Positions 33,432 to 45,100 of a DNA stretch of 64,000 nt are shown here, piece by piece. Position 1 is the stretch's first letter, and each line of letters begins with the position of its first letter. The DNA is taken from assembly GCA_965644295.1 (NCBI GenBank), contig CBFFRP010000115.1:1-64000 (forward strand). The letters run 5' to 3'. A program made the position numbers and the translations under genes. Under the pieces are notes generated by a model. It worked only from the letters and a program-made list of their open reading frames with translations, did not search any database and was not told where the DNA came from. Source of the stretch: Paraphysomonas bandaiensis (Eukaryota > Chrysophyceae).

Positions 33432-36400
33432 TTATTGGCCAGCAGCATTATCTATTACACTGAAATGTGGCCCGTATACATGACTCCGATGTAGTGCTTT
33501 TACCACCTCATTAGAATCACCAACACCCAGCTCACGAAGGTTGAAACGAACATTGTACATGTCATCGCCACATTTCGCAATCACAGTACCAGGCAGTACA
33601 GCATTTTCACAGTCATCGCACAATGCATCCACCTCGTCGCCCACGTTCAAAACGCGACATTGCTTCTGACCAGGAAGTCTAATCTTCATACGATGTGCTT
33701 TTTGCTCTTCATAGCCGTCATCGTAGTTAAGTGAATATGATACACTACTATTGTTGTCGCATCGCGTTACTTTAGATATCGTTGCACCGCACCATTTCTG
33801 TGACCCACCATATCGAGCTTGAACTCTGGTTGCAACTTCTAAATCTTCAAGTTTCTTCAGCACGCACTCCTTTTCATCCACGTATGGTTTGTACTTCGAT
33901 GATAGCTGCTGAAAAATCTCTACACACTGACATGACATCGGTTCAAGGAGTTCAATATAATCGAAATCCAAATTAATTGTTTTCATATAAAAAGGCGCGC
34001 TGCTTTCGCATTCATTCATCACCTGCGTACTACCAGCGTGGTGAACTAAATTGATGGTATTTCGCTTAGTCTCGGTATCACCACACACCGTGTACATACC
34101 AACGCTTTCTGATTCTGATATAACCCCGTCAATAAGTACTTCCAAGTTATTTTTTGTTATATCTGGACATATCATTACTACACCCATGCACATATATTCG
34201 TCAAAACAAACCATAATATGTCGATATTCCCGTTGCCCACATCACCTTCACGGTATCTAGATTTTTCCTTTCTTGCAAGGTATTGTCACCTGACATTCTA
34301 ACCGTCTTAATATTTACTTTGAAAAATGCTTGTAGTCTTCTAGACGCTTTCGAACCCACTCTGTCTGTATTCCGCTTCGTCCCCATACCTACTCATACGT
34401 GGCATAAAGTTGAATCAATAACTAAACGAGAGCATATACCGAAAAACTTCAAAATTGTACTACTGGAAGTATAGTCCGCAGCTCGCTTCTGCAGGAAATC
34501 TTTTTTATTGTGCTCTACTATTCCACGTGACAGCACCAACACAACCCCTTTCAAAAGATTTAACTATGCGAGCGTCAAAATCAAACATAATTACAACATC
34601 TCAATACCATTGTTAAGTAGTGCAATACTGTCTTTCCATCACCAAAACACGCACGTTCAACAATTGGGTGCTCGTTGAGAATATATTCCAGCTTTGATAT
34701 TGCAGTCCCTACATGAAGACAGCATGGTCACTTATGTAATATAAAGGGTCTGTTCTCATACCGCATGCACATTCAGAAATGAAATAATGAAGCTCTTCCG
34801 GTACAGTGTGCCCACATATTTCATAAGCCACAGGTATTTCAAACACACTTCTCACGCCGTAAGTATTCTCCATATTGCAAAATCTCGACAGCCACATATA
34901 AAAACTAGTGGCATGCAAAGACGGCCTGTTGCCATCTTTCTTGAGTACATAATCCTCATTAGCCGCGCGCAAATAGATGTACAAAGCACACAGCACAGAT
35001 ACTACAGTGAGTGTTGCTTTATCACATATACGGCTAGTCTGCACAGATGTGGATACGTCCCAGCCACACACCACATAAAACACACATGACAACGCATTCA
35101 CTTCATCCGTTGTCATAGCACATTCATTGACGCTCAGCAATACGTGATTTAAAATGTCGTCCAATACAACACGTACTACTTCATCTTGAGTAAGGTTACC
35201 AACGAGGGACTTCCACATCGGACATTCAAGGGATCCATTCACTACACCAACCAAATTTTCCCACATCCTTTTATTGTTGTTCACAACATTGTCATATTCA
35301 GCACTATAGCAGTCCATAATAAATAGATTTGTTAAGACACTAGCTGCAGGCGTGAGCAACATTGTTAACCTCTTTCGTAGAAGTACCAGTGATATATGTG
35401 ACGCTCTACTCGACACTGCATCTAACAAATCTCGCGTGACTTGACTGATTAATCTCTGTTCCACCACAACACGATGAGCATCTTTCTCTTTTGGTAGTAG
35501 AATAGATGTATTTGGTGAGTTATTACGAGTGGTAACTTTCGACGCCATTAGAGAAACATTGTTATCTTTCTTCTCGACAAGACTATCTATCTTACTCAGG
35601 ACAGGTTGGACACCAGAAGGACTAATGGACAGCGTTCGTCCAGGAATAGCCATATTCGAAACAGAAAAAAGCATATCGCTGCAAAGATGTGGTTCAGAGT
35701 CGTTACTCCAATGCTCTTCAGGCAATATCACACTTCTCACATTTCGTCGCGCCAAATCCTCGGAGTGACACACACTCATGGCGCTTTCAAGTTTTGCTAT
35801 AACCACTCGCGCATCCTTCTCACTCTGTTGCAGTTCTGACATCACAAAGAGCAAACCCTTATACACATCTCCAGTAAAAGCTAGAGATTTCGTGCCCGCT
35901 CTACTCACACAATATTTACAATTTAGCATATCATTGCTGCTTCAATAGTCACCTGATGATATCATTCTCATTTGGAGACAGAATATCACCAAAGATGAAG
36001 TCGCACTTTGTACGGATACATTCCTTGAGTAGATAAACCTGGACAGCATATACGAGGAATGTTTCAAACATAACATCCAATATTCTATAACTATATCGAT
36101 ACACACCTGATGCAACAACTTCGCCATGTATTCTATAAGGTGTCTTCTTTTGCGGGATAACAGCTACACTCACGTCATATTCTGACCACTACAAGCGTGA
36201 TTGAACTTACATAACTACTTGTAATATTGGGTACACCATCCGGGTTCTGCTGCTCCATATTAAGGTCGTAGTTAATCTGCTTTGTTAAGAAATCAATTAC
36301 GTGTTTGGCGCTATTTAACTTATTCTTCAAATACTGGCAAAGAGATGCAACAGATGCACCCCTAGCCTTAATTGATTTACATGCGTTTTCAGACAAGTTA

Positions 36401-38572
36401 TACTGGCTCTCTCCTCTATCCATCTTCGATTGTTTCCGCCATCCTGGAGGACACAAAAATGGAGACAAAGTACTATTTCCATCTACTTGATCCACAAGCA
36501 AAGCCCCGCTTCTGTAACGCTGTTCAAGGAATTCTTTAACTCTAATAAAACTGGTCAGTCGTCAGCACTCGAATGGCATATACTTACTGAATCAGTGCGA
36601 AGTCCAGATCGACTACCCTGTCTTGCAGTTCATCGCCTTTACAGTGCGCAGCAATATTGGATATGAGATCATCCGTCTCCGCAATAGTGCGCTCCACAGC
36701 TATTAGTCGTTGTTCTAGCGGTATCGCTCTCCTTTTAAGCTGAATATTCTTCTGGTCCATATCTGAGTGAATAGCAACAAAGTGGTGCCCTATTCCTCGC
36801 CCAGTCACTTGCATTTCAGCATATGACATATACTGACCCAGGAACTGTCTAGCAGAAATCCTGCCTATGGTAAAGCATGATACTGTATCCTCGGCTTGAA
36901 AATCCCGTCGTATAGTGCAGTCTACTCCTGCCTGAAGAGAATCTATCGTACTACGTAATTCAGGTGACCATTCACAGTTATCACACTGCAATCCATTGAG
37001 AGTAGCCTCAAAGCATTGGTGCACAATATCGGAACACTCTTTAGAAACGTGGTTCCGAAGAAATTCCATAAAAGCTGTACCAGGTACACTTCGAGAGCAG
37101 AAAGTATCGTCAAAGTCAAAGAGGATCTTGGCTATATTACTTCGCTTCAGCTCGTCTTCACATAATATCTGCTGGGATGGCTCTTGTATTCGCGACGCGC
37201 GGATATTATGTTTCCGCGAACTGCAAACCTCATTGTCTATGTATCCCATGAACCCGCCCTGAATGTACGACTTGAAGTCTGGTAGTGAGCTCTCACTCTG
37301 CTCTGTGTCCATTAGGAAAAGGCCAATTCTCAGCCGCACACAGGTATCAGAGGAATCTCCTCGAATTGAATCAAATGAACACATAGCTAGCGGAAGCACA
37401 CATTCTCGCCATTTGTTTTTGCTTTTTGTCCATAGTAGAGTCCTTAACGCCTTCTCCATCACAGCAACCACTTCTTCCCCATTCATCAGACTCACCCTCA
37501 GTGCACAAGTTTCTGTCCTGATCCGGGGTACCCGTAGCACAACCCGTTGATCCCAGAGCAGCTGTCGGGGGTGAACAGAGCACGCACTGTCAGCAGTAGA
37601 AACCACCTTCTGTTTCTCAGTGCATACTTCCAATCTAACCCAGAGGGGCGACTTGAGTTTACCAGGGTACCCCAATCCATCCATCACATGAATGAGCAAT
37701 GCATCTCTGCGATCACAACTTCCGAAGGCCTCCATGAACCTGACACTTTCTTCAAATTCTGGATCAGGAAGCATACAACACAACCGCAGTTCAGCTGCAT
37801 TAGTATCTGTGGCGAATAAAGCACCAGAAGTACCACACTCATACAGATCTTTGAGATTTATGCGCACCTGCCCCAAAGCTATATTTGCTGCCCCTTCCAC
37901 TCGCACTGAGAACACTAAAGGGTCGCTCGATGTAGTCAGAACACAGCCCCAACACCCACCAGACATATTCTCTGAAGTAGGGACTTTATCGGGGTAGTGA
38001 CACACTGATTCACGTATCAACACATCGCCATGTCTCAATTCACAGCAAAGTGATAGTACTCCACCATTATTGGTCTGAGTACCCGCATACGACGCGTCTT
38101 CAAAAACACGTTGAATCCCGTACCCAACAAATACCTTGATTCTAAATATAAAGAAATTACATACACTGCTACCACTGACCTTTGTCGTTGCACCCCACTC
38201 GTGTATAGTGGGAACATGTTTCCAAATGCATTTCACCTTTAACGCAGCACCAGTCGCACATCCTTTGCATTTAAATTCAACATTCAATATTCCTTTACTA
38301 GAGTGTTTCGGCACCAAAATGGCATGTTGAAACGGTGCTGAATGGGTATGAGCAACAATATGTATTTTTATTATCGTAGACGGGCAATGGAGTATACACG
38401 GCACATAGAACGATGTCCATTTCTCGAGGGCTATGACATTTGCTTGATCGCTATACACCTGGCGAAGACGGTCATGTAAAGTTATATATTGGAGGAAGCA
38501 ATTTACATTCGAAATATTGAGAGCTGAGGGTGTATGGTCCACCACAGTTACGATAAACCCACCTGTCTCCAT
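33432..38572 (-). CDS. Large multidomain protein with C2-like, ankyrin-like and Tudor-like segments
   Basis: Eight exons rebuilt in phase: 38572-36588, 36541-36237, 36181-35953, 35900-34762, 34708-34608, 34563-34440, 34388-34290 and 34177-33432, giving 1575 residues. Exon 1 (661 codons) contains beta-rich sequence, including a C2-like domain around residues 285-400 (ALLIHVMDGLGYPGKLKSPL, then WDQRVVLRV, then ALRVSLMNGEEVV). A helical middle follows. Exons 5-6 read AISKLEYILNEHPIVERACF, then GDGKTVLHYLTM and a LLKGVVLVL helix, as in ankyrin repeats. The last exon has two Tudor/Agenet-like barrels: VQARYGGSQKWCGATISKV, then DDGYEEQKA; and VDALCDDCENAVLPGTVIAK, then CGDDMYNVRF. No orthologue is recognised. 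A scaffold joining membrane, protein and methyl-mark binding is inference. The exon 7/8 junction is the least certain, because a long intron of 112 nt is needed. Confidence 0.72.
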
Positions 38573-38981
38573 GCACTTTAGCAGCTCAAAGGCCCAATTT
38601 ATTCACTCGACGGTATTGATTTCTTCATGTGCATCTTGAATAGGCAACGAGGGTCGAGGATTGGATGGATGGAAGTTACTTTCAGCTGGGGCCAAGTCCG
38701 AAAAGTGAAAAGCGAAAGCAAGAAAGTTATGCACTCTTGTAAATTCCGTATACTGGAGTACGTATTTCGTTGTATTTCATGTTTGGTATGGTGATGTGCA
38801 TCGATGTTGTTGCCACGATCCTGTGCATGTGACATGATGGAGATGGAGATGATAATCATAGTGCATGAAACACACGCCACGCTGCATCATGATATCATAG
38901 ACTAACACTGAGTTGCACTCCTCTGCTGTATGATGCTTTTAGTGGTAAAGACTACACACATAAATTACACTTGACCTGACT
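38573..38981. other. Upstream region of the C2/ankyrin/Tudor gene
   Basis: No coding exon is recognised; it presumably holds that gene's promoter and 5' UTR. Confidence 0.3.
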
Positions 38982-39356
38982 ATGGAACACAACCGCTATG
39001 AGCGTAGATATGGAGTCGTCTACTGGTACACTGTCAGAGAGGAGTCCACCCTCTCCTCTGCTTTCATTCTTGGTACTCTTCCTGTAAATTGGGGTACAAT
39101 TAGCAACATCAGACTCTGTGGGATTGAGACACCAGGCGCGGATACATAACGCGAGTACATCTTTATCGATACCGATGAGCTTTCCTACTGGTTATTCAAT
39201 GGGCGTACTTGTAGGTTTACCCTATGTCCGTTCTACTGCTGCAATGATACAGAAACTGTCGAACTGGCACAACTATATAAAATGTATACGTTAGCTGCGA
39301 TGTATGTTGTCTTTTGTGTGATAATGCAATTCCCGTTAATTGTTACTTTTTTGTGA
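38982..39356 (+). CDS. Possible small unidentified two-exon gene
   Basis: From Met 38982 the frame reads MEHNRYERRYGVVYWYTVRE and reaches a TAA at 39147-39149, but the same frame continues with coding-like sequence (YIFIDTDELSYWLFNGRTCR, then a Cys-rich CPFYCCN). Splicing 39083 to 39156 (GTAAAT..GCGAG, 72 nt) removes the stop and gives 100 residues ending at TGA 39354-39356. No family is recognised. The call rests on codon-like texture only. Confidence 0.3.
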
Positions 39357-39699
39357 ATAATTGACGTTTTCAATGTTATACTACTTTACATATGCCGTAG
39401 CAAGGGAAGCATTGTATCTAGCCGATCATTTATAAATGCCAACCCTGGTAGTCTATTTGTAGCAGAGATCACTCGGTCTATTTGGTACATTGGTGTACGC
39501 TGTATAGTGCATTTTAGATTGGTTCTTACATCGAGTGCTTTAACAATGATTGACAGGCTTCATTACCGATCCTAAGCAGGTCCTACAAAATAGATACCAA
39601 TCTAAAGCATAAATGTATCATTAGTTACATTCATATTATTCTCTCTTTCTTGACTATCTATTGAGCAGTTGTGGGTTTGAAAATCATGTGATCTTAGTG
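39357..39699. other. Intergenic, no gene seen
   Basis: No coding or repeat signal is recognised before the hAT remnant. Confidence 0.3.
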
Positions 39700-40330
39700 A
39701 CTAATTAATGATACTAAAATATTGCAACAATATTGTTGGGCCAGTTTAAAACTCCATAAATACTATTGACGGAACGCTATCTAACAATATATTGTAAAAT
39801 AATATATTGATTGGTAAGCTGGTCAAATATTCCATCAATATTGTTTCTGTTGAAGTAGCTCACAATGTGTTGCAATATATTGCAATCAATATTATGATAG
39901 TCATATACAGAAAGTTTTTTACTGTAGGGTAAAAAATATAAGTCCATATATATAAATCTCCGTTCAGACAGTGATTATTGCCACAATACAGAGGATGATG
40001 AAGCTGATGTTAGCTATCCAGAAAAAAATTCTTCAATCAGCTCAAAAAATTAAGAAATGGAAAGTTGAAATATCTAAGTACAGGTGCGCGAGTCATGTAG
40101 TATGTACTTAAATCTTCCAATACATGTGAACGCCTGTTCAGCGCAGCAAAACTGATTATATCAGTGTTGCGCAAACGTATGCATCCTACTACACTTAATA
40201 TTCTGTTGTTTCTGAGAGCTAACCGACAGTTGTGGCCGGATGCAAGAATATTTCAATTAATATCGAATGAATATGGTGATGATGATGTAACCGATGATGG
40301 CTCAAAGGATAAGTTATCCTGGTTACCCTT
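39700..40330 (+). mobile_element. hAT remnant, second family, with 3' end fused upstream of 5' end
   Basis: The start (39715-39795: GGGCCAGTTTAAAACTCCAT, then CGGAACGCTATCTAACAATA) corresponds to the right end of the element at 32052-32860 (32780-32840). The following part (39796-39930) corresponds to that element's left interior (32108-32240). So the right end precedes the left end, without the tips. Next comes the transposase end (40110-40260): SNTCERLFSAAKLIISVLRK, then RMHPTTLNILLFLRANRQLW, the hAT dimerisation block. Repeat A begins at about 40310. Confidence 0.75.
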
Positions 40331-40610
40331 GAGGTGGGCCCTGTCCCGGGTGCCTGTTTATTCATCAAGGCCCAAAGATGTCTACACAAGTGACACTTAT
40401 ACTAGTCGGAGTTTCAATATAGTAGAGATTAAGTCATATGAATTAACAGTAGCGAATGTCTGATTATTAGCAATGGGGTGTAAGAGTCAGAACTAATGTA
40501 GCAAAACAATTTAACTAACTACTGCTTAACTCTGATATTCTACTGTTTGGCGCTACGAAAGCTGCTTGTGCGTCAACGCAAGCACCAAGGTGCAACTCCC
40601 TTCATATGCA
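40310..40610. repeat. Repeat A copy followed by LINE 3' fragment
   Basis: The stretch 40320-40400 (GGTTACCCTTGAGGTGGGCC, TGCCTGTTTATTC, GATGTCTACACAAGTGACAC) is repeat A. The stretch 40452-40600 (ATGTCTGATTATTAGCAATG ... GGCGCTACGAAAGCTGCTTG) is the LINE 3' UTR in the same orientation as at 8458. The two lie together as at 20715-21190 and 28930-29050, so they may travel as one unit. Confidence 0.75.
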
Positions 40611-42185
40611 TATATATATGCAAAGTGTATCGTTCTCTCACAGATGTTATGCTTAAAACCACTGATGTTCTATTTAAAATAGTAGAACAAAAAGCGAACT
40701 ACGATGCTGATTCCCATAGTACTTTCACGGGATATTCTTTCTGGTGGTGCGATCAGCTTTCTGTCGAAATTATTACAAACTTCTATTGAATTTTATCCAC
40801 ACAAAGATATTTGAAATACTATATAATGATGCAAAGACAAGTGTCTTGTTGAGTTCCTACTCCCAACAAATAATCTATAGAGTAAAGAATGTTGACTTTT
40901 TGACAATACGTCGTGTATTTTAACCTCTTTGCAGAGAACCTAGTGTTTCGTAAAAGGTCAAAGCATAAAATAATATATATATCCTATGTTATTGCCATCA
41001 ATTATTGATCCAAAGAATCTTGTTGGATTTCAGTTTGTATATAAGTTGCAGATATATATCATCATGACAAGTCGCTATCAAGGTAGCAATTTTGCTACTT
41101 GAGAACACTGTTGTTTGACTTGCTTATAAGCCTAAATTACTATCTTTAAATTTGCATGGTATTACAGATATGTGTGCTAATGACTATAGATAATAATAAT
41201 ATTATTATAGTGATATATATATTATGTATATATATATCAGTACAACACATGTTTAGGTATCGCATAAACGATTACCATTGGAATATTCCCCGTTCAGTCT
41301 TCTGCATTCTACATGCACCGCTGTTCACTGTTCCTGCACAGTATATATATATATACTGTACATATACGCTATTTAGTTACTCTTAGATTCAAAGTATAAT
41401 ACTATGCCCCATTCCGACAGTGTGGCCATAGTGTAATGTAGGCTCGCTGGAACACCACACTGGCAAACTTTGTCACCGTATAGCACCGTGTGTGAAGGTT
41501 TCTATAATGCAGTGATTTTTAGTAGTAGACATATAGTATACTTATTTTACTAGTTTACTACACGTCATTAGTATAAAAATTACAACACCTTCTATTACCT
41601 ATATAAATGCATTAAATGCAGTGGTGCTATAGTCTTTCATCTACTTAAATCAATGAATCTAAGTTACAAACATCATTTCCATTTTAGCGACAGGACTTGC
41701 AAGGCATGCAGCGTACGCAAGAAATAGAGGAGGAATTGTTATTGTAGAGGTATCCTGTGTTTGGTAATGGTAAGATTTAGATACGTATAATGTTTATAAT
41801 GTCCAATTTAATATAATGCAGTACGCACTAATAGAAGTACATGAACACTGTTGACTCTCAATTCAATTATTGTTAATTCAGAAAAATCTCAATACATATT
41901 ATGGGTTTATGGGATAGCAATACCACGAAATACTTGGCTATTTTACTGCAGCAATCTATCTATTTGGTACTGTATGACACTATCTTTGTTGCAGCCATGA
42001 AATTATTCTCATGATAATGACGCGACAATTATCGCATATAATGTAATTAAAACTACCTTTCAACAAAACTTTAATCGATTTATCTATGGAACATTTGAGC
42101 GCATCGAATACAAAACACCATGTCAATATACTTACCGAAGACGAAATTCACAGCTACACACCACATTGCAAAGGTAGCCGACGTA
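40611..42185. other. AT-rich intergenic DNA with microsatellites, no gene called
   Basis: It contains TA-rich tracts (41205-41245 and 41338-41360). Splice-like borders surround a short open stretch at 41686-41750 (GLARHAAYARNRGGIVIVE), which could be an exon of a small gene, but I could not build a model. The remainder shows nothing. Confidence 0.35.
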
Positions 42186-45100
42186 TCACTTCGACTCGTT
42201 GGCAAAAGTACCACCTTCTTTACTTTCGTTGTCTTCTACACAACCATGTACATGTACAGTTTTAGACTCTGGCACTATGTGTGACTCAAATAGTGAATCT
42301 TTATCAGTAGTATCCTCAGAGTTATTTATTGCGGGAGTAGCTTCTTCACCGCCTGTTAAGTGCTTTTCCTTGTTGGAGGGGAGTGGAGATTGAGGGCCAG
42401 TACCTTTCTTTCTTGCAACAGGACCCGTCTTTCTATGTCGTGATGCCTGCTCCAAGAAATCGTTGACGGATGGCAGCTCCTCATGCTCACTGTCACCATC
42501 CAGCAGTTTGCCCATGAAAGCTTCAATCTCAGACTTCATAATGACATGTTTTCCAGATCTACTGGGCGAAGAAATAACAGCATCATCGTCCTTAGATTTA
42601 TTTCGTCGTGCAACACGTACAGAAGCGTAACGCACATCTTTAGACGACACAGGCGACGACTCCTTCTGATTACTATCCATTCTTAATAGTGGTGGAAGTC
42701 GTCTAACATCAGGACTCCCGATACTTCCGTCCATATTGGAGGAGCTAAATATCAGCGATAGTTGCTTGATTACTTCCTTCTGAACTTCAGTTCTAAAGTC
42801 TGGTAAAGCAGGTGACGCTTCCGGGGTATTCACCTCACTTTTTTCACACTCTCTAACCGTCGAGATAGCAGCATTTTCAGAAACACTCTTCTCATCACAT
42901 TTTACTGGGGTTGAAAGAGATGATAGATATGAATCTCCATTTTCTCGAGTGCTAGTCCGAATATCATTCGAGTGTGGTCCAAGATCATTCGTCATGTTCA
43001 TATCTACGATGTTTTCATCCTCAATCCTGCTTTGTTCCTTAGTTTCAATGTTTCTAACAATATGGTTGAAATCTAGAGTAATCTCGTCGCTCTGAACTCT
43101 TGACAAATTATTCATAGCAAACCAAGAATTTTCAGCTTCCCATGGACGACAGGTGCGACGCATGAATAAGAGGCACATGGCAAGCACACATACGGCTGGT
43201 ATCACAGCAAATACAACATTGACAGCCGCAATGTGGTAATGTAATAGGAAAGCACTTGCAAGACCACCCCATACAAACATTTCAATGATGATATCTTGCA
43301 TACACATCGGAAGACTACAAACTAACCCCGCCATAATACGAGCCTTCATAAAAACATACTCTGCAATGTATACACGAAATCCTCCATCAACGAATGCCAG
43401 AGCCAACGGTGAAGGAAGCACAAAAAAGTGCCACTGGGCAGGGTACAGTTCCCGGTGATGCCTCGATTGGCATAGGATGCTATCAAACTTCCTCGGCTTG
43501 CCATACATTCGCTTCGGCCATGGAGTTCGGAACGACAACACCACCTGGCTCTCTAACAACTGACTAAACCGTGAAGCCACTCGATTAGAAGCGAAGAAAA
43601 ATGGTGAAGCATTAAGCGAAACGCAATACGTTTGGTCGTCGCACAAAACGTCAGATCTATTCATTACAGAGCGAATAGGAGATATATTCGGCAACGATCT
43701 AACGACATTGCACTCATTTGGCTCGACAGCTGGGTTGCGCTCGAAAAAGATCCCATTCTTAAGTGCCCACGGAGGAAAGGTGGCAGCATCACCAAGTATC
43801 AGTGGTTTACTTGAAGTCATATCAGCTATATATTGCTTTGCGATTGTTCTTGGAGACGAGGAATTATTTGATTCATCCGCCGATTCAGTATTATGAGCTA
43901 TGCACCTCTTGATATTATTTATCGCAGCATCTTTTAAACTTGACCTAATCCACGATGTTGATGGTTTAATATCACGAGACAAAGTTCGGGAAAACACATA
44001 ATTCTTTACCGCTATAGTAGCAGGCTGAACAATAATCAAAGAAGAGGAGAGCCAAATGACGAAACACCAAAGAACAATAAACTGTGTTTCTTCGTTCAGA
44101 GATGTTGAAAAGAGTGCTGCTACTGTTATTAGTCCAGCAAGATAGGCCATCAGTAATACCGGGTAGAAAAGTAGAGATGGTGACCACATGTGGGGTTTAA
44201 GAGTAAAATTTTCTTGCCTTTTGTATAGCGAAGCTAGGACTGTCGCACTGCAAACAGGCAGAACATCGAGCAGAAACAAGCGTATCACCGTCTGTCCAAT
44301 ATTAATTAGTTCACTTGAAGACAATGACGAATAAGTACGACTGGAGTCGTGTCCGAGACAATTCTTCATTTCATTATCGTAAATCTTACGCGCGCGTGCC
44401 AAATCCTGTATCAGAACTTGAAAAGGAGTCAACTCATTCGATTCTCCAACTTCCTCATGCAGAAACTCATTAGCATCGCGCATACCGATGGACTGACTGA
44501 ATGCGCTATAAATATCAATTTTTCTCTCATTTTTCGAACTGACTCTTCGTTCCAGCTCATCTACCCCCGCCACAGAACCTGAACAATGCTCTGTACGTAT
44601 GGACCATGCTGTGTCGAAAACTGAGGTGATATTTTCTGGAATATCACTTTTAGCTTTCCAAACATTATTCTCCCCGAATGATAGAACACTGCGCCCAAAT
44701 ATATCATCATATATTGTCGTTGCAAGTGAATTGCCAACTTCATCTGTGACTAAATTTTCACGGAATGCCTCAATCCGATTCTGAAGTCGGTGTACCTCTT
44801 CTAACAAAGGCGACTTTCCTACGACAATTCGGTCCGAATTACCATGTCCCTCTTCTTCATCAAACCCCAACGCACCTCTATCCAGTTTCTGAAGACTTTT
44901 TTGCTCGCACACTACTGTTGACAATCTTGAAAAACCGGCCACACTTATCCACAGTATCATACTGTTCAGCAAAACAAAAAATGGACTAAGAACGACGGCT
45001 GTCACATAAGCTAGCACAAACATATCATAGGTCGATATACGAGTATCATGAAGTATATCTGACCCACTTTGACGAAGAAAAAATATCACGGTAAGAACGC

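Noticed and set aside
35529-35839. Plus-strand frames over the large minus-strand gene
   Set aside because: They overlap a coding exon of the minus-strand gene and are shadows.
36189-36210. 22-nt intron in the C2/ankyrin/Tudor gene
   Set aside because: A GTAAGT..GTAG pair exists but is far shorter than other introns; a 55-nt intron (36182-36236) keeps the same frame and fits the size range.
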